Assembly (NCBI RefSeq): GCF_025452195.1
Contig: NZ_CP104973.1
Span: 3,331,001 to 3,395,000 of the forward strand
Reading direction: 5' to 3'
Length of the DNA: 64,000 nt
Source: Phyllobacterium zundukense
GTDB lineage: Bacteria; Pseudomonadota; Alphaproteobacteria; Rhizobiales; Rhizobiaceae
Shown one piece after another: positions 8,258 to 20,332 of this stretch. The position numbers and the translations under genes are program-made. The notes below the pieces were generated by a model. The model was not told the origin of the DNA. It worked only from the letters and a program-made list of their open reading frames with translations, and did not search any database. The stretch's first letter is position 1. Every line of letters begins with the position of its first letter.

Positions 8258-9695
8258 CTAGAAAAACGTCTTGGCGGCAGCGTTAGCAAACGTGCTGACC
8301 GGGCCGCCCACCAGGACGTAGAATAGCACCAGCAGGCCTGACACTCCAAGGACCAGGCGCAACTCGCCCGCCATGGGAACGAAAGCGCCGACGGGTTCGT
8401 CGAACCACATGATCTTGATGATGCGCAGATAGTAAAACGCACCGACGACCGAAGCCACGATACCAATAATAGCCAGCGCATAAAGATTGGCCTGCATTGC
8501 TGCAAGGAAAGTATACCATTTGCCCCAGAACCCAGCGAGCGGCGGAATACCGGCCAACGAGAACATCAGGATCGTGAGGATGGTCGCCATGATCGGATCT
8601 CGTCCGTGACAGGCCGGCAAGATCACCGATCGACTCGACATTGCCCTCCTTGCGACGCATGGCAAGAATAAAGGCGAATGTGCCAAGTGTCGTGACCAGA
8701 TAGATCAGCATATAGATCGCAACACCCCGCACACCGACGAGTGTACCGGCTGAGAGCCCGACAAGGGCGTAGCCCATGTGGCTGATCGAGGAGTAGGCCA
8801 TGAGACGCTTGATATTCCGTTGGCCAATGGCGGCGAATGCCCCAAGGACCATGGATGCGATCGCGATAAACACGATGATCTGTTGCCAATCATGGGTGAT
8901 GGGCTGGAAAGTCTCAACGGCAACACGTGTAAACAATGCCATGGCTGCCATTTTCGGCGCAGTCGCGAAGAAAGCGGTGACCGGCGTAGGCGCCCCCTCA
9001 TAAACGTCCGGCGTCCACATGTGGAACGGCACCGCCGAAATCTTGAAGGCAAGACCCGCAAAGATGAATACGAGACCAAACACAACGCCAAGCTGCCGCT
9101 CGGAACTGCTCAGTGCCTGTGCAATTGCTTCGAAACCGGTGTGGCCGGTAAAGCCGTAGACCAAGGAAATTCCGTATAGCAGCATGCCCGAGGAGAGCGC
9201 GCCTAGAACGAAATATTTGAGGCCAGCTTCCGTCGAGCGCGCGCTGTCACGGTTGATGGCAGCGACGACATAAAGCGCAAGCGACTGTAGTTCCAAACCG
9301 AGATAAAGCGACAAGGTATCATTGGCAGAAATCATCAGCAGCATGCCGAGCGTCGCCAAAAGGGCCAGGATCGGGAATTCGAACTTGTCGAACTTCTCTG
9401 ATTTGGCAAAACCGACCGACATGACAAGCGTCACTATAGATCCGACCAAGGTCAGGACCTTCATGAAGCGAGAGAATGGATCGGTGACGAAAGCGCGACC
9501 GAAGACATGACCGTCCTGCGGGAACAGAACGACAAGCGCCAGCGCCACGAGCAAGATGGCTACCGTTAGACTGTTGACAAGCGAATAGGCCCGCTCCCCA
9601 GAAAACGCCCCGATCATCAGTAGCGCCAGTGCGCCCACCGTGATCAGGAGTTCAGGAGCCATGAGCGTCAGGTTGGCAATCATATCGGTTTGCAT
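8258..9695 (-). pseudogene. nuoN: NADH-quinone oxidoreductase subunit N, apparent one-base frameshift
   Basis: Proton-channel (antiporter-like) membrane subunit of complex I. The frame from 9695 runs correctly through [21 protein letters not shown], then leaves frame near 8600. The continuation ([18 protein letters not shown] and on to NAAAKTFF) is in the next frame and ends at 8258. The span is 1438 bp, so removing one base gives exactly 478 codons plus stop, the usual NuoN length. The extra base appears to be T8600 on the plus strand or a neighbour, in CGGATCTCGT; it is not in a homopolymer. All other membrane subunits are intact, so a sequencing error is more likely than real loss. The intact product has about 14 transmembrane helices. 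Confidence 0.88.
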
Positions 9696-9714
9696 CGGCC
9701 TTGGCCTCTTCCTG

Positions 9715-11220
9715 CTATTTCAACGCCAGTGTGGCCGCTGAGGACAGCGCGTTATTATATTGGTTGATCAGAGCGTGTACGGAGCTTGCCGTCGCATCAA
9801 AGATCGGCATCGGATATACGCCGTAGAAAATGGTGAGGATTACCAACGGGTAGATGACAGCCTTTTCACGCGGCGACATATCCAGAAGCGACTTCAGGCT
9901 TTCCTTGTCCAACGATCCGAATATGACGCGCCGATAGAGCCACAGCGCATAGGCCGCCGAGAAAATAACGCCGCTGGTCGCGAAAAGGGCAACCCAGGTG
10001 TTCACGCGGAAAACACCAAGCAATGTCAAAAACTCACCGATAAACCCCGAAGTGCCAGGAAGACCAACGTTGGCCATGGTGAAAATCATAAACACAACTG
10101 CATATTTCGGCATGTTGTTGACAAGACCGCCATAGGCAGCGATTTCGCGCGTATGGGTCCTGTCATAGACGATACCGACGCAGAGAAACAGCGCGCTGGA
10201 TACCAGGCCGTGCGACAGCATCTGGAATATTGCGCCCTGAATGCCCTGCTCGTTGGCTGCGAATATGCCCATCGTGACATAGCCCATATGAGCAACGGAT
10301 GAATAGGCAATCAGCTTCTTTATGTCTTGCTGCGCCAGCGCAACCAGCGAAGTGTAGATGATGGCGACGACTGAAAGCGTATAGATCAGCGGTGCAAAAT
10401 CGGCCGATGCGATCGGGAACATCGGCAGCGAGAAACGAATGAACCCATAACCGCCAAGCTTCAACAGGATGCCGGCCAGGATGGCCGACGCTGCTGTCGG
10501 CGCTTCAACGTGGGCATCCGGCAACCATGTGTGCACCGGCCACATTGGCATCTTCACCGCAAACGAGGCGAAGAAGGCGAACCACAACCAGGTCTGCATC
10601 GACGCGGGAAACTTGTAGGCAAGCAAGGTCGGAATATCCGTCGTACCGGCCTGCCAGTACATCGCCATGATGGCAAGCAGCATCAGCACGGAGCCGAGCA
10701 AGGTATAAAGGAAGAATTTGAAGCTGGCATAGACGCGCCTCTTACCACCCCAGACGCCGATAATGATAAACATCGGCACGAGAACGGCTTCGAAGAACAC
10801 GTAGAACAGCACGATATCGAGCGCGCAGAACACGCCAATCATCAGTGTTTCGAGAACCAGAAACGCGATCATATATTCTTTGACGCGTGTCTGGATCGCT
10901 TCCCAGCTCGCCAGAATGCAAAGCGGCATCAGGAACGTGGTGAGGATGACGAACAGCATGGAAATGCCGTCGACGCCCATGTGGTAGGAAATTCCGGAGT
11001 CGAGCCAGTCAGCCTTCTCGACAAACTGGAAGCCGGCTTGGCCGTTATCGAAATAGTACCAGATCGGCAGTGAGAGCAGGAACGTGATGATCGTCGTCCA
11101 TAGGGTCACATTGCGGATGTTGCGGCGTGCAGCATCGCTGTCGTCCCGGATCATCAGAACGAGAAGGGCACCGACCAATGGCAGGAAGGTAACAGTCGAG
11201 AGAATTGGCCAGTCGGTCAT
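9715..11220 (-). CDS. nuoM: NADH-quinone oxidoreductase subunit M
   Basis: Antiporter-like proton-pumping subunit of the complex I membrane arm; 501 aa from the chosen ATG at 11220, with about 14 transmembrane helices. Conserved family stretches include the glutamate-containing [14 protein letters not shown], the lysine-containing [18 protein letters not shown], and [12 protein letters not shown]. Upstream in-frame codons exist but lie inside nuoL. The chosen ATG overlaps the nuoL stop by one base (TGATG), which suggests coupled translation. Nineteen bases separate it from nuoN. Confidence 0.96.
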   Translation of the reverse strand: MTDWPILSTVTFLPLVGALLVLMIRDDSDAARRNIRNVTLWTTIITFLLSLPIWYYFDNGQAGFQFVEKADWLDSGISYHMGVDGISMLFVILTTFLMPLCILASWEAIQTRVKEYMIAFLVLETLMIGVFCALDIVLFYVFFEAVLVPMFIIIGVWGGKRRVYASFKFFLYTLLGSVLMLLAIMAMYWQAGTTDIPTLLAYKFPASMQTWLWFAFFASFAVKMPMWPVHTWLPDAHVEAPTAASAILAGILLKLGGYGFIRFSLPMFPIASADFAPLIYTLSVVAIIYTSLVALAQQDIKKLIAYSSVAHMGYVTMGIFAANEQGIQGAIFQMLSHGLVSSALFLCVGIVYDRTHTREIAAYGGLVNNMPKYAVVFMIFTMANVGLPGTSGFIGEFLTLLGVFRVNTWVALFATSGVIFSAAYALWLYRRVIFGSLDKESLKSLLDMSPREKAVIYPLVILTIFYGVYPMPIFDATASSVHALINQYNNALSSAATLALK

Positions 11221-13211
11221 CAGAAATTGCTCCCGAGCATCATCCACGTGACGAGTGCGGCGACCCCGATGAGCATCGCGAACGCATAGTGATAAAGGTA
11301 ACCGGACTGCAGGCGAACCACCCGGTTGGTGACGTCAACCACGCGTGCGGAAATTCCGTCCGGCCCATGCCCATCGATCAGCCAGCCATCCCCCTGCTTC
11401 CAAAGGAAGCGACCAAGAGCCTTTGTCGGACGTACGAACAGGAAGTCATAGAGTTCGTCAAAGTACCACTTGTTGAGCAGGAACTGATAAAGGCCAGGAT
11501 GCTGTGCAGCGAGCCGCCTCGGTGTCTCGGGCGAGCGAATATAGAAGTACCAGGCAACGATGAATCCAACGGCCATCGCCAGGAAGGGTGACATTGCAAC
11601 GAGGAACGGCACGTGATGATGTTCTTCAAGGATTTCGTTCTCCGGCCCCGTGAAGATCGCGCCCTTCCAGAATTCCGCATACTCATGCCCGAAGAAATAT
11701 TCGCGGAATATGACACCGGCGAACAGTGCTCCGGCAGCCAGAATGAACAGCGGAACCAGCATGACATAGGGCGACTCATGCACATGATGCATTACGTCGT
11801 GGCTGGCGCGCGGCTTGCCATGAAAAGTCATGAAAATCAGGCGCCATGAATAGAAACTCGTGAAGATCGCGGCCACGACAAGAAGGATAAACGCGTAACT
11901 GGCCATTGGGCTGTGCGATGCGAACGCGGATTCGATAATCATGTCCTTCGAGAAGAAGCCTGCCGTGCCGATAAGTGTTCCTGGAATACCCAACCCTGTC
12001 AGGGCAACAGTCCCGACGATCATCATCCAGTAGGTTTTGGGGATCAACGTGCGCAAACCGCCCATGTGGCGCATGTCCTGTTCATCGGAAACGGCGTGAA
12101 TGACGGAACCCGCACCAAGGAACAGCAGCGCCTTGAAGAATGCGTGTGTGAACAGGTGGAAGATGCCAGCACCATAAGCACCAAGACCCAAGGCAACGAA
12201 CATGTAGCCGAGCTGCGAACAGGTTGAGTAAGCGATCACGCGCTTGATGTCGTTCTGCACGAGGCCAACAGTTGCGGCAAAGAACGCTGTCGTCGCGCCG
12301 ATGAATGTCACGAAAATCAACGCCGTATGCGACAATTCGAAGATTGGCGATAACCGCGCAACCATGAAAACGCCGGCCGTCACCATCGTCGCCGCATGGA
12401 TCAGTGCCGAGACCGGTGTCGGGCCCTCCATGGCGTCCGGCAACCAGGTGTGCAGCAAAAACTGCGCGGACTTGCCCATCGCACCCATAAAAAGCAGCAG
12501 GCACGCAATGGTGATCGCCCCCTGTTTGTCGAGGGTGTAGCCAAGGAAATTTAGTACGGTCTGACCACTCTCTGCGACGCCCTCAGCCGGAAGATACTGC
12601 GCAGCGGAAGCAAAAAGCGTGTCGAATTGCACCGTATCGAAAAGCACGAACAGCGCGAAGATGCCGAGCAGGAAGCCAAAATCGCCGACGCGGTTGACCA
12701 CGAAGGCCTTAATGGCGGCTGCATTTGCGGAGGGTTTCTTGACCCAAAAGCCGATCAGAAGATAGGAAGCAAGGCCAACACCTTCCCAACCGAAGAACAT
12801 CTGGACCAGATTATCACCGGTCACCAGCATCAACATGGCGAAAGTGAAGAGCGAGAGATAGGCAAAGAAGCGCGGTCGATTCGGATCATGATGCATGTAA
12901 CCGATCGAATAGGTATGAACCAGCGCCGAGACAGTATTGACGACAACCAGCATTACCACGGTCAGTGTATCGATACGCAGCGCCCAGTCGAAGCTTAATG
13001 AACCCGACTCGACCCAGTGCGCTACTGGAACCTTGAACGCTTCACCATGACCGAGTGCCACGGTTGCAAAAGCAATCCAGGAAAGGACCGCGCAAACGAT
13101 CAACAGTCCAGTCGTAACATACTCGCTCGCCTTCGCACCGATCGATGAGCCGAAAAGGCCAGCAATCAAAAAGCCAAGCAGCGGAAGGAAGACAATCGCC
13201 AGATACAGCAT
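11220..13211 (-). CDS. nuoL: NADH-quinone oxidoreductase subunit L
   Basis: Distal proton-pumping subunit of complex I; 663 aa with about 16 transmembrane helices. The family-specific long lateral amphipathic helix lies near the C-terminus, within the segment around residues 540-600. Conserved stretches visible: [38 protein letters not shown] and [14 protein letters not shown]. The start at 13211 lies seven bases after the nuoK stop. Length and content are normal. Confidence 0.96.
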   Translation of the reverse strand: MLYLAIVFLPLLGFLIAGLFGSSIGAKASEYVTTGLLIVCAVLSWIAFATVALGHGEAFKVPVAHWVESGSLSFDWALRIDTLTVVMLVVVNTVSALVHTYSIGYMHHDPNRPRFFAYLSLFTFAMLMLVTGDNLVQMFFGWEGVGLASYLLIGFWVKKPSANAAAIKAFVVNRVGDFGFLLGIFALFVLFDTVQFDTLFASAAQYLPAEGVAESGQTVLNFLGYTLDKQGAITIACLLLFMGAMGKSAQFLLHTWLPDAMEGPTPVSALIHAATMVTAGVFMVARLSPIFELSHTALIFVTFIGATTAFFAATVGLVQNDIKRVIAYSTCSQLGYMFVALGLGAYGAGIFHLFTHAFFKALLFLGAGSVIHAVSDEQDMRHMGGLRTLIPKTYWMMIVGTVALTGLGIPGTLIGTAGFFSKDMIIESAFASHSPMASYAFILLVVAAIFTSFYSWRLIFMTFHGKPRASHDVMHHVHESPYVMLVPLFILAAGALFAGVIFREYFFGHEYAEFWKGAIFTGPENEILEEHHHVPFLVAMSPFLAMAVGFIVAWYFYIRSPETPRRLAAQHPGLYQFLLNKWYFDELYDFLFVRPTKALGRFLWKQGDGWLIDGHGPDGISARVVDVTNRVVRLQSGYLYHYAFAMLIGVAALVTWMMLGSNF

Positions 13212-13218
13212 GCCCCCG

Positions 13219-13527
13219 TCAACCTTTCATCATGTTGACGTCTTCCACGGCAATCGACCCACGATTGCGATAGAACACGACGAGAATAGCAAGACCGATC
13301 GCTGCTTCTGCAGCGGCAACGGTCAAGACAAACAGTGCAAACACCTGGCCGACCAAATCGCCCAGTGCAGCGGAGAACGCCACGAAGTTGAGGTTAACGG
13401 CAAGCAGGATCAATTCGACCGACATCAGAATGATGATGACGTTCTTCCTGTTGAGGAAGATGCCGAAGATCCCGAGCGTAAACAGCAGGGCAGAAACAGT
13501 CAGATAATGTGCGATACCGATTTCCAT
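13219..13527 (-). CDS. nuoK: NADH-quinone oxidoreductase subunit K
   Basis: Small three-helix membrane subunit of complex I; 102 aa. Both conserved membrane glutamates of the family are present, in [11 protein letters not shown] and [10 protein letters not shown]. Two adjacent ATGs occur (13530 and 13527). The second gives the conserved MEIGIAHYL start and better spacing from AGAGG. It overlaps the nuoJ stop. Confidence 0.95.
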   Translation of the reverse strand: MEIGIAHYLTVSALLFTLGIFGIFLNRKNVIIILMSVELILLAVNLNFVAFSAALGDLVGQVFALFVLTVAAAEAAIGLAILVVFYRNRGSIAVEDVNMMKG

Positions 13528-14159
13528 CATGACACCTCTGTCAGGCCCTTGCCTGTTTCAACCTGTTTGACCTCGATGGCCGTGGCCGGCGTACGTGCGA
13601 CCTGTTCTGAAACGTTCTGTCGCTTGATGTTCGGTTTGTGACGAAGCGTCAATACAATCGCGCCAATCATCGCAACCAGAAGGACGAGACCAGCAATCTG
13701 GAAAAAGTAAACATAGTCCGTATAGAGAATATCGCCGAGCGCGGCTGTATTGGTGCGCGTCGCCACGTCGGGCGTTGGCTGGAATGCCACAGTCCCAAGT
13801 TTCGGTGCAAACACCGATCCGCCCAGAACGATAATCAGTTCAGCAGCAAGGATCAAACCGACGAGCGCGCCAATGGGCGCATACTGCAGCGCGCCGCTTT
13901 TCAGTTCAGCGAAATCGACATCGAGCATCATGACAACGAAGAGGAACAGAACCGCAACCGCGCCGACATAGACGACCAAAAGGATCATCGCCAGGAACTC
14001 GGCGCCGGTCAAAAGGAACAAACCTGCCGCATTGAAAAATGCGAGGATCAAGAACAGTACGGAGTGCACGGGATTGCGCGCCGCAATCACCATGAACGCA
14101 CTGGCGACGGTTATGAAGGCGAAGAGATAAAAAAACGCCGCCGCGATACCTGTCAGCAT
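13527..14159 (-). CDS. nuoJ: NADH-quinone oxidoreductase subunit J
   Basis: Membrane subunit of complex I carrying the transmembrane helix 3 linked to conformational switching; 210 aa with five predicted transmembrane helices and a polar C-terminal tail of about 40 residues. Conserved stretches are [13 protein letters not shown] and [19 protein letters not shown]. The frame is open 14 codons further upstream, but the ATG at 14159 matches the conserved [13 protein letters not shown] start. A gap of about 205 bp separates it from nuoI, the largest inside the operon. Confidence 0.95.
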   Translation of the reverse strand: MLTGIAAAFFYLFAFITVASAFMVIAARNPVHSVLFLILAFFNAAGLFLLTGAEFLAMILLVVYVGAVAVLFLFVVMMLDVDFAELKSGALQYAPIGALVGLILAAELIIVLGGSVFAPKLGTVAFQPTPDVATRTNTAALGDILYTDYVYFFQIAGLVLLVAMIGAIVLTLRHKPNIKRQNVSEQVARTPATAIEVKQVETGKGLTEVS

Positions 14160-14364
14160 GGGTTCCCCCGATTTCCATTTCCGGCAGGACTTCCCTGCCA
14201 ATTTCTAACTTCGTCTTGCAGCAATTTTGGGCGGGAAACCGGTTCCCACTTTCCCTGAAATTGCTCTGATGCAATTCACGCGATTTCCGCGCGTTCGCAG
14301 CCTCTTAGCGCATGTTCCGGTCCGATAGAAGCTATCGTCCAAGGACACAAGCGCGCACGCATTT

Positions 14365-14868
14365 TTACCGGTAAGGCGCGTCCATGGCGATGTTGCGCGC
14401 CAGTTCCCGCTCCCAGCGATCGCCGTTAGCAAGCAGCCGGTCCTTGTCATAGTAAAGCTCCTCACGGCTCTCCGTGGCGAACTCGAAATTCGGCCCCTCG
14501 ACAATGGCATCAACCGGGCACGCTTCCTGGCAAAAACCGCAATAGATGCACTTCACCATGTCGATGTCATATCGCACGGTGCGGCGCGTTCCGTCGTTGC
14601 GGCGCGGGCCTGCTTCGATCGTGATAGCCTGCGCAGGGCAGATCGCTTCGCAGAGCTTGCAGGCGATGCAACGCTCTTCCCCATTGGGGTAGCGACGCAG
14701 CGCATGCTCACCGCGAAAGCGCGGGCTGAGCGGACCCTTCTCGTATGGATAATTCAACGTTGCCTTCGGAGCAAAGAACTGCCGCATCGACAGAAAGAAG
14801 GCCCCGACAAATTCCAGAAGCAGGAGGGATTTGGCAGCTTGTGCCAAGGAACCAGTATTAGAACTCAT
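14365..14868 (-). CDS. nuoI: NADH-quinone oxidoreductase subunit I
   Basis: Peripheral-arm iron-sulfur subunit (clusters N6a and N6b); 167 aa. Two [4Fe-4S] motifs are complete: [12 protein letters not shown] (C67, C70, C73, C77) and [12 protein letters not shown] (C107, C110, C113, C117). The N-terminal amphipathic part, about residues 12-32, should lie along the membrane next to NuoH. Its ATG overlaps the nuoH stop by four bases. Confidence 0.97.
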   Translation of the reverse strand: MSSNTGSLAQAAKSLLLLEFVGAFFLSMRQFFAPKATLNYPYEKGPLSPRFRGEHALRRYPNGEERCIACKLCEAICPAQAITIEAGPRRNDGTRRTVRYDIDMVKCIYCGFCQEACPVDAIVEGPNFEFATESREELYYDKDRLLANGDRWERELARNIAMDAPYR

Positions 14869-15911
14869 GGCGTAAGACCCGTGATTTTAAGGAAGGCCGC
14901 CGTCGCAATGACCATGAAGAGCGAGATAGGCAGGAACACCTTCCAACCCAGGCGCATCAATTGGTCATAGCGATAGCGCGGAACGAATGCCTTCACCATG
15001 GCAAACATGAAGAAGCAGAAGAACAGCTTGAGTAGAAACCAGACTACCCCCGGCACCCAATTAAGGAACCACACATCAACTGGCGGCAGCCAACCGCCCA
15101 GGAACATGATGGTCGTCAGCGCGCACATCAATGTAATCGCAACGTATTCGCCAAGGAAGAACAACAGGAAGGCAGTAGACGAATATTCGATCATATGACC
15201 GGCGACCAGTTCCGATTCCGCTTCAACGAGATCGAAGGGCGGACGGTTGGTTTCTGCCAGTGCCGAGATGAAAAAGATGATGAACATCGGGAACAGACCG
15301 AGCCAATGCCAATCCAGAAATGAACTCGGCAGCCCGACGATCGTGCCCAAGCCGTCCCTCTGTGAATTGACGATATCGGTCAGGTTCAATGAACCGACGC
15401 ATAGAAGAACAGTGACGATGACGAAGCCGATAGAAACCTCGTAAGACACCATCTGCGCCGCGGAGCGTAAAGCGCCAAGAAACGGATACTTCGAATTCGA
15501 CGCCCAGCCGGCCATGATCACGCCGTAAACTTCAAGCGAAGAGATGGCGAGGACATAAAGAATGCCAACGTTGACGTTGGCGACCGCCCAGCCCTCGTTG
15601 ACCGGGATGACCGCCCACGCTGCCATGGCAAGTACCGACGAAACCAGCGGCGCCAGCAGGAAAATTCCCTTGTTGGCGCCGGATGGAATGATCGGCTCCT
15701 TGACGACGAACTTCAGCAGATCGGCGAACGACTGCAGCAAACCAAATGGCCCAACAACGTTTGGGCCCCGACGCAGCTGAACTGCTGCCCAGATCTTGCG
15801 ATCCGCATAAAGCAGATAGGCGATGATCAGCAGCATCACGACCAGCATCAGAAGTGATTTTCCAAGAATGATCAGCAGCGGCAGGATATAGGTTGCGAAA
15901 ATTTCTTCCAT
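14865..15911 (-). CDS. nuoH: NADH-quinone oxidoreductase subunit H
   Basis: Membrane subunit forming much of the quinone-binding chamber at the junction of the two arms; 348 aa with eight predicted transmembrane helices. Conserved stretches: [20 protein letters not shown], the acidic loop [20 protein letters not shown], and [16 protein letters not shown] near the C-terminus. The start at 15911 follows the nuoG stop by 18 bases. Confidence 0.97.
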   Translation of the reverse strand: MEEIFATYILPLLIILGKSLLMLVVMLLIIAYLLYADRKIWAAVQLRRGPNVVGPFGLLQSFADLLKFVVKEPIIPSGANKGIFLLAPLVSSVLAMAAWAVIPVNEGWAVANVNVGILYVLAISSLEVYGVIMAGWASNSKYPFLGALRSAAQMVSYEVSIGFVIVTVLLCVGSLNLTDIVNSQRDGLGTIVGLPSSFLDWHWLGLFPMFIIFFISALAETNRPPFDLVEAESELVAGHMIEYSSTAFLLFFLGEYVAITLMCALTTIMFLGGWLPPVDVWFLNWVPGVVWFLLKLFFCFFMFAMVKAFVPRYRYDQLMRLGWKVFLPISLFMVIATAAFLKITGLTP

Positions 15912-15929
15912 GTCAGTTTTCTTCTCCGC

Positions 15930-18011
15930 CTACTCGGCCGCCTGCTTGAAGCCACTCTTGGCAAGCGCGGAACATTCGGCCATGACGGCTGAAGCGCGTG
16001 CTATCGGATTGGTCAAGTAGAAATCCTTCACCGGCGATACAAAGGCAGTTTTCTCGATGGAACCAGATGCATTTGCCAGCTTCCTGATGTCTGCAGGATC
16101 GCCGGCCTCGATCTGATCGATCGCGGCGAGATGCGGATAATCCGTGTAGAGGACGGAACGCAAGGCTGCCAGCGAGTCGAATGACAATTTCTTGCCGAGA
16201 ACATCCGACAACGCCCTCAGGATGGCCCAATCTTCCTTGGCGTTACCCGGAGCAAAGCCAGCACGATTGGTCATCTGCACGCGGCCTTCCGTATTGACGT
16301 ACGTACCAGACTTCTCGGTATAAGCCGCACCTGGCAGGATCACGTCGGCGTTATGTGCACCTTGATCGCCATGAGTACCAATATAAACTGTGAAGGCCTT
16401 GCTTCTCTTTTCCCAATTCAGTTCGTCAGCGCCAAGAAGGAACAGCACGTCGAGCGCACTCTTCATCTCGGCTACTGTCTTGCCGTTTGTCCCCGGCACA
16501 AACCCGATGTCGAGCGCACCAACCCGGCTGGCAGCCGTATGAACAACACCAAAACCGTTCCATTCGACGCTGAGTGCGCCTGTGTCGGCGGCAATCTTGG
16601 CCGCAAGACCGAGCACGGATGCGCCGTCGGCACGGGATAGAGCGCCCTGCCCTATGATAACCATTGGGTTCTGGGCTTTCTTCAGTACAGACAGGAACTT
16701 CAGGGAACCATTGGCGAGATCTGCCAATGTTTCGGGTCCGCTTCCGAGATACTCGTATTTGTAGCGAAGGTCAGCTTGCTCTCCTATCACGCCAATTGGC
16801 GTCCCAGCAGCCCGCCAATGCTTGCGGATGCGAGCATTAAGCAACGAAGCTTCGAAACGTGGATTGGAGCCGATAATCAGAATCGCATCAGCGAGTTCGA
16901 TGCCATCGATTGACGGGTTGAATATATAGGACGCGCGTCCATTGGCGGTATCGAGGACAGAACCTTCTTGCCGTGCATCAATGTTTTCGGATCCAAGCGA
17001 TTGCATCAACAGCTTTAGAGCGTACATTTCCTCGACAGTTGCCAGATCACCGGCAATAGCGCCGATCTTGCTGCCCTTCGTCTTGGAGACGGCGGCTTTG
17101 ATGGCCTCAAAGGCTTCTGGCCAACTTGCAGCAACAAGGCGGCCGTCCTTGCGGACGTAGGGTCGATCAAGACGCTGGGTACGCAAACCGTCCCAAATAA
17201 AGCGAGTCTTGTCGGAAATCCATTCCTCGTTCACCTGTTCGTTGACGCGCGGTAGGATGCGCATCACTTCTCGGCCCCGCGTATCGACCCGGATAGCTGA
17301 GCCAACGGCATCCATCACATCGATGGACTCGGTCTTGTTCAGCTCCCATGGGCGCGCCTGGAAGGCGTATGGCTTGGAAGTCAGTGCGCCAACCGGGCAA
17401 AGGTCGATCACATTACCCTGTAATTCCGACGTCATTGCATGTTCGAGATATGTGGTGATCTCGGCGTCCTCGCCGCGACCGATCAGGCCAAGCTCGGAGA
17501 TACCTGCAACCTCTGTCGTAAAGCGGACGCAGCGCGTGCAGTGAATGCATCGCGTCATGATCGTCTTGACGAGCGGCCCAATGTACTTGTCTTCAACGGC
17601 ACGCTTGTTTTCCTTGTAGCGCGATGAATCGACGCCGAAGGCCATTGCCTGATCCTGCAGATCGCATTCGCCGCCCTGATCGCAGATCGGGCAATCAAGC
17701 GGATGATTGATAAGCAGAAACTCCATCACGCCCTCACGGGCCTTCTTGACCATCGGTGTATTGGTGAAAATCTCCGGCGTCTCACCATTGGGACCAGGAC
17801 GCAGGTCGCGCACGCCCATCGCGCAGGATGCAGCCGGCTTGGGCGGCCCGCCCTTCACTTCGATCAGGCACATGCGGCAGTTGCCGGCGATCGACAAGCG
17901 TTCATGAAAACAGAACCGTGGCACCTCTGAACCCGCCGTTTCCGCAGCCTGCAGAAGCGTGTAGTGATCCGGTACCTCGATTTCTTTACCGTCGACTTTG
18001 ATCTTCGCCAT
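15930..18011 (-). CDS. nuoG: NADH-quinone oxidoreductase subunit G
   Basis: Largest peripheral-arm subunit; 693 aa. The N-terminal ferredoxin-like domain carries the [2Fe-2S] ligands C34, C45, C48 and C63; the following region has [18 protein letters not shown] and [12 protein letters not shown] for further clusters. The remainder is a molybdopterin-oxidoreductase-like domain that is catalytically inactive in this family. The length, shorter than the E. coli protein at about 900, matches alphaproteobacterial and mitochondrial forms. Its ATG shares one base with the stop of the pentapeptide-like gene (TAATG). Confidence 0.97.
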   Translation of the reverse strand: MAKIKVDGKEIEVPDHYTLLQAAETAGSEVPRFCFHERLSIAGNCRMCLIEVKGGPPKPAASCAMGVRDLRPGPNGETPEIFTNTPMVKKAREGVMEFLLINHPLDCPICDQGGECDLQDQAMAFGVDSSRYKENKRAVEDKYIGPLVKTIMTRCIHCTRCVRFTTEVAGISELGLIGRGEDAEITTYLEHAMTSELQGNVIDLCPVGALTSKPYAFQARPWELNKTESIDVMDAVGSAIRVDTRGREVMRILPRVNEQVNEEWISDKTRFIWDGLRTQRLDRPYVRKDGRLVAASWPEAFEAIKAAVSKTKGSKIGAIAGDLATVEEMYALKLLMQSLGSENIDARQEGSVLDTANGRASYIFNPSIDGIELADAILIIGSNPRFEASLLNARIRKHWRAAGTPIGVIGEQADLRYKYEYLGSGPETLADLANGSLKFLSVLKKAQNPMVIIGQGALSRADGASVLGLAAKIAADTGALSVEWNGFGVVHTAASRVGALDIGFVPGTNGKTVAEMKSALDVLFLLGADELNWEKRSKAFTVYIGTHGDQGAHNADVILPGAAYTEKSGTYVNTEGRVQMTNRAGFAPGNAKEDWAILRALSDVLGKKLSFDSLAALRSVLYTDYPHLAAIDQIEAGDPADIRKLANASGSIEKTAFVSPVKDFYLTNPIARASAVMAECSALAKSGFKQAAE

Positions 18012-18322
18012 TATTCTTCTCCGGCACGGTTGGCCGATTCATAAGCTTCAAACAGGTCTTTTACAGAAACACCATTGATGACCATTCCTGCGAGCAAGGC
18101 GCCCTCAATCTTCACATTGCTCATGTTAACATTTCGGAGCAATGTATTGGAAAGATTGGCATCTTCAATCTTTGAATTGCTCAAATTCACTTTTTCGACC
18201 ACGGCAGCCGACAGATTGACGTTATGAAAACGGGTATTCGATAGATTCACGTCGTCAAATGTGGAACTGGCAACACTTGCGTCGCGCACGTCAAGTACGT
18301 CACGTGTCGCATGGATCTCCAT
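18011..18322 (-). CDS. Pentapeptide-repeat-like small protein within the nuo operon
   Basis: 103 aa, not one of the 14 canonical Nuo subunits. Residues about 18-80 show a five-residue periodicity of the A(N/D)LS type: [17 protein letters not shown], then [19 protein letters not shown], then [16 protein letters not shown]. This would form a small right-handed quadrilateral beta-helix. The C-terminus ([17 protein letters not shown]) is helical. ATG 18322 overlaps the upstream stop (TGATG), and its own stop overlaps the nuoG start, so it is tightly coupled to both. A complex I assembly or accessory role is an inference from position only. Confidence 0.8.
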   Translation of the reverse strand: MEIHATRDVLDVRDASVASSTFDDVNLSNTRFHNVNLSAAVVEKVNLSNSKIEDANLSNTLLRNVNMSNVKIEGALLAGMVINGVSVKDLFEAYESANRAGEE

Positions 18323-18957
18323 CACTCACCTGCCCCGTTGGACATCACAAGAACATTTGCCTGTCCCAGCCAGTCGTCACGAGAAATCCGCCCGCCAAGT
18401 TTGAGTTGATCATCAACCTTGGCTAAATCGTCGGCCGTCCACGCCGCTATTTGATCATAAGTCCTAATACCCATGGCATTCAGAACCTGCTCAAGCTTGG
18501 GGCCTATGCCGGAGATGCGCTTTAGATCATCCGTTGCAATCTCTGACGCGGTCGCGACGGTATGATCCAATGAATTGATTGCGACCGAAGTGTTGATTTC
18601 CGTTGCGGGCATTTTCTTAGCGGCGGGCATTTTGCCGGTCAGAACGGGTGTCTTTTTTTCAACCGCTCCAGCATTCTTGCGGATAATCGCCTTCAGCGCA
18701 TCTAAATCAGGCGAAGGTTGCGGCTCAACTACACGCGAGTGGCTGGATACAGACGTCAACCTCGTATTCATGTCGAACGCACTTGCCATTGCACCGGCCC
18801 AGAAACCCCACATCTGACTGGCAACACCGAGGCCAAGCGCGGAAGCCGCTGCCACAGCGCCGAGCTGAGGTGTCAGTAAATTCGCCGCTGGCAATACGTG
18901 CTTCGGCATCAGTGCCGCCAAATCAGCGCTGGAGTTCTTGGTGCCGCTATCTGACAT
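18322..18957 (-). CDS. Helix-hairpin-helix protein encoded between nuoF and nuoG
   Basis: 211 aa. The N-terminal third has one hydrophobic, alanine/glycine-rich stretch (about 35-65, including AAASALGLGVASQMWGFWAG) that could be membrane- or surface-associated. A low-complexity Lys/Pro linker follows. The last 70 residues form a helix-hairpin-helix module (ISGIGPKLEQVLNAMGIRTY, then LGGRISRDDW). The same module forms the C-terminal tail of NuoE in this operon. I chose ATG 18957 because AGGTG sits at good spacing; a GTG nine bases upstream overlaps that ribosome-binding site. Such modules bind DNA in other proteins; here a structural role in complex I is more plausible (inference). Confidence 0.82.
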   Translation of the reverse strand: MSDSGTKNSSADLAALMPKHVLPAANLLTPQLGAVAAASALGLGVASQMWGFWAGAMASAFDMNTRLTSVSSHSRVVEPQPSPDLDALKAIIRKNAGAVEKKTPVLTGKMPAAKKMPATEINTSVAINSLDHTVATASEIATDDLKRISGIGPKLEQVLNAMGIRTYDQIAAWTADDLAKVDDQLKLGGRISRDDWLGQANVLVMSNGAGE

Positions 18958-18966
18958 CGCTTTCAC

Positions 18967-20268
18967 CTATTCCGCAGCGACAAGCACTGGGCTTGCCGCA
19001 GCGTTGCGTGAAAATTCATCGATCCGGCGTTCGATCTCCGGACGGAAATTGCGAATGAGACCTTGGATAGGCCATGCAGCCGCATCACCAAGGGCGCAGA
19101 TCGTGTGACCTTCGATCTGCTTGGTAACGTCAAGCAGCATGTCAATTTCGCGCTTCTGAGCGTTGCCTGTAACCATGCGTTCCATCACGCGCCACATCCA
19201 GCCAGTTCCTTCACGGCACGGCGTGCACTGACCACAGCTCTCATGCTTGAAGAAATAGGACAGACGCGCAATTGCGCGGACAATATCGGTGGATTTATCC
19301 ATGACGATGACAGCGGCGGTGCCGAACGACGATTTGACGTTGCGCAGTCCATCGAAATCCATTGGGCAATCCATAATGTCTGCCGCTGTTACCACAGGGC
19401 AGGATGCGCCGCCGGGAATAACCGCCAGCAGATTGTCCCAGCCGCCGCGAATGCCGCCCGCATGCTTCTCGATCAGCTCACGGAACGGAATGCCCATGGC
19501 CTCTTCGACGGTGCAGGGGTTGTTGACGTGTCCGGACACCATGAACAGCTTGGTACCGACATTGTTCGGACGACCAATGCTGGAGAACCACGCCGCACCG
19601 CGGCGCAGGATCGTCGGAGCCACTGCAATGGACTCGACGTTATTGACTGTCGTCGGACAACCATAAAGGCCCATATTGGCCGGAAATGGCGGCTTCAGGC
19701 GCGGCTGGCCTTTCTTGCCTTCAAGGCTTTCGAGCAGCGCGGTTTCCTCACCGCAAATATAAGCGCCAGCTCCATGATGGACGAAAATATCGTAGTCCCA
19801 GCCATTCTTGTTATTCTTGCCGAGAAGACCGGCGTCGTAGCATTCGTCGATAGCGGTCTGCAGTGCTTCACGCTCGCGAATATACTCGCCGCGCACGTAG
19901 ATGTAGCAGGTATGGGCAGCCATGGCGAAACCGGCAATCAGGCAGCCTTCGATCAGCGTATGGGGATCGTGCCGCATTATATCGCGGTCTTTACAGGTGC
20001 CGGGCTCGGATTCGTCGGCATTGATGACGAGATAATGCGGACGGCCGTCGCTTTCCTTGGGCATAAACGACCATTTCAGACCCGTCGGAAAGCCGGCGCC
20101 ACCGCGCCCGCGCAGGCCCGAGGCCTTCATTTCGTTGATGATCCAGTCGCGGCCCTTGGCAATGATACCCGCTGTGCCATCCCAATGGCCGCGTGACATC
20201 ACGCCCTTCAACGACTTGTCGTGAATGCCGTAGATATTATTGAAGATGCGGTCCTTATCAGCAAGCAT
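18967..20268 (-). CDS. nuoF: NADH-quinone oxidoreductase subunit F
   Basis: NADH-binding flavoprotein subunit; 433 aa. The glycine-rich GRGGAGF (54-60) belongs to the FMN/NADH site, the conserved [13 protein letters not shown] stretch lines the FMN pocket, and the [4Fe-4S] N3 ligands are in [11 protein letters not shown] with a fourth cysteine in [12 protein letters not shown]. The ATG at 20268 is followed by the conserved [14 protein letters not shown]. The gap of 64 bases to the nuoE reading frame is one of the larger gaps in the operon. Confidence 0.97.
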   Translation of the reverse strand: MLADKDRIFNNIYGIHDKSLKGVMSRGHWDGTAGIIAKGRDWIINEMKASGLRGRGGAGFPTGLKWSFMPKESDGRPHYLVINADESEPGTCKDRDIMRHDPHTLIEGCLIAGFAMAAHTCYIYVRGEYIREREALQTAIDECYDAGLLGKNNKNGWDYDIFVHHGAGAYICGEETALLESLEGKKGQPRLKPPFPANMGLYGCPTTVNNVESIAVAPTILRRGAAWFSSIGRPNNVGTKLFMVSGHVNNPCTVEEAMGIPFRELIEKHAGGIRGGWDNLLAVIPGGASCPVVTAADIMDCPMDFDGLRNVKSSFGTAAVIVMDKSTDIVRAIARLSYFFKHESCGQCTPCREGTGWMWRVMERMVTGNAQKREIDMLLDVTKQIEGHTICALGDAAAWPIQGLIRNFRPEIERRIDEFSRNAAASPVLVAAE

Positions 20269-20332
20269 TTCGCACCGGTCCTACTCTCTTCGTCCATTCT
20301 TGCGGATGCGAAATCTGCATCCACCAATCCAT

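Noticed and set aside
8590..8610. Programmed ribosomal frameshift in nuoN
   Set aside because: No slippery heptamer or downstream pseudoknot is visible, and NuoN is not known to use frameshifting.
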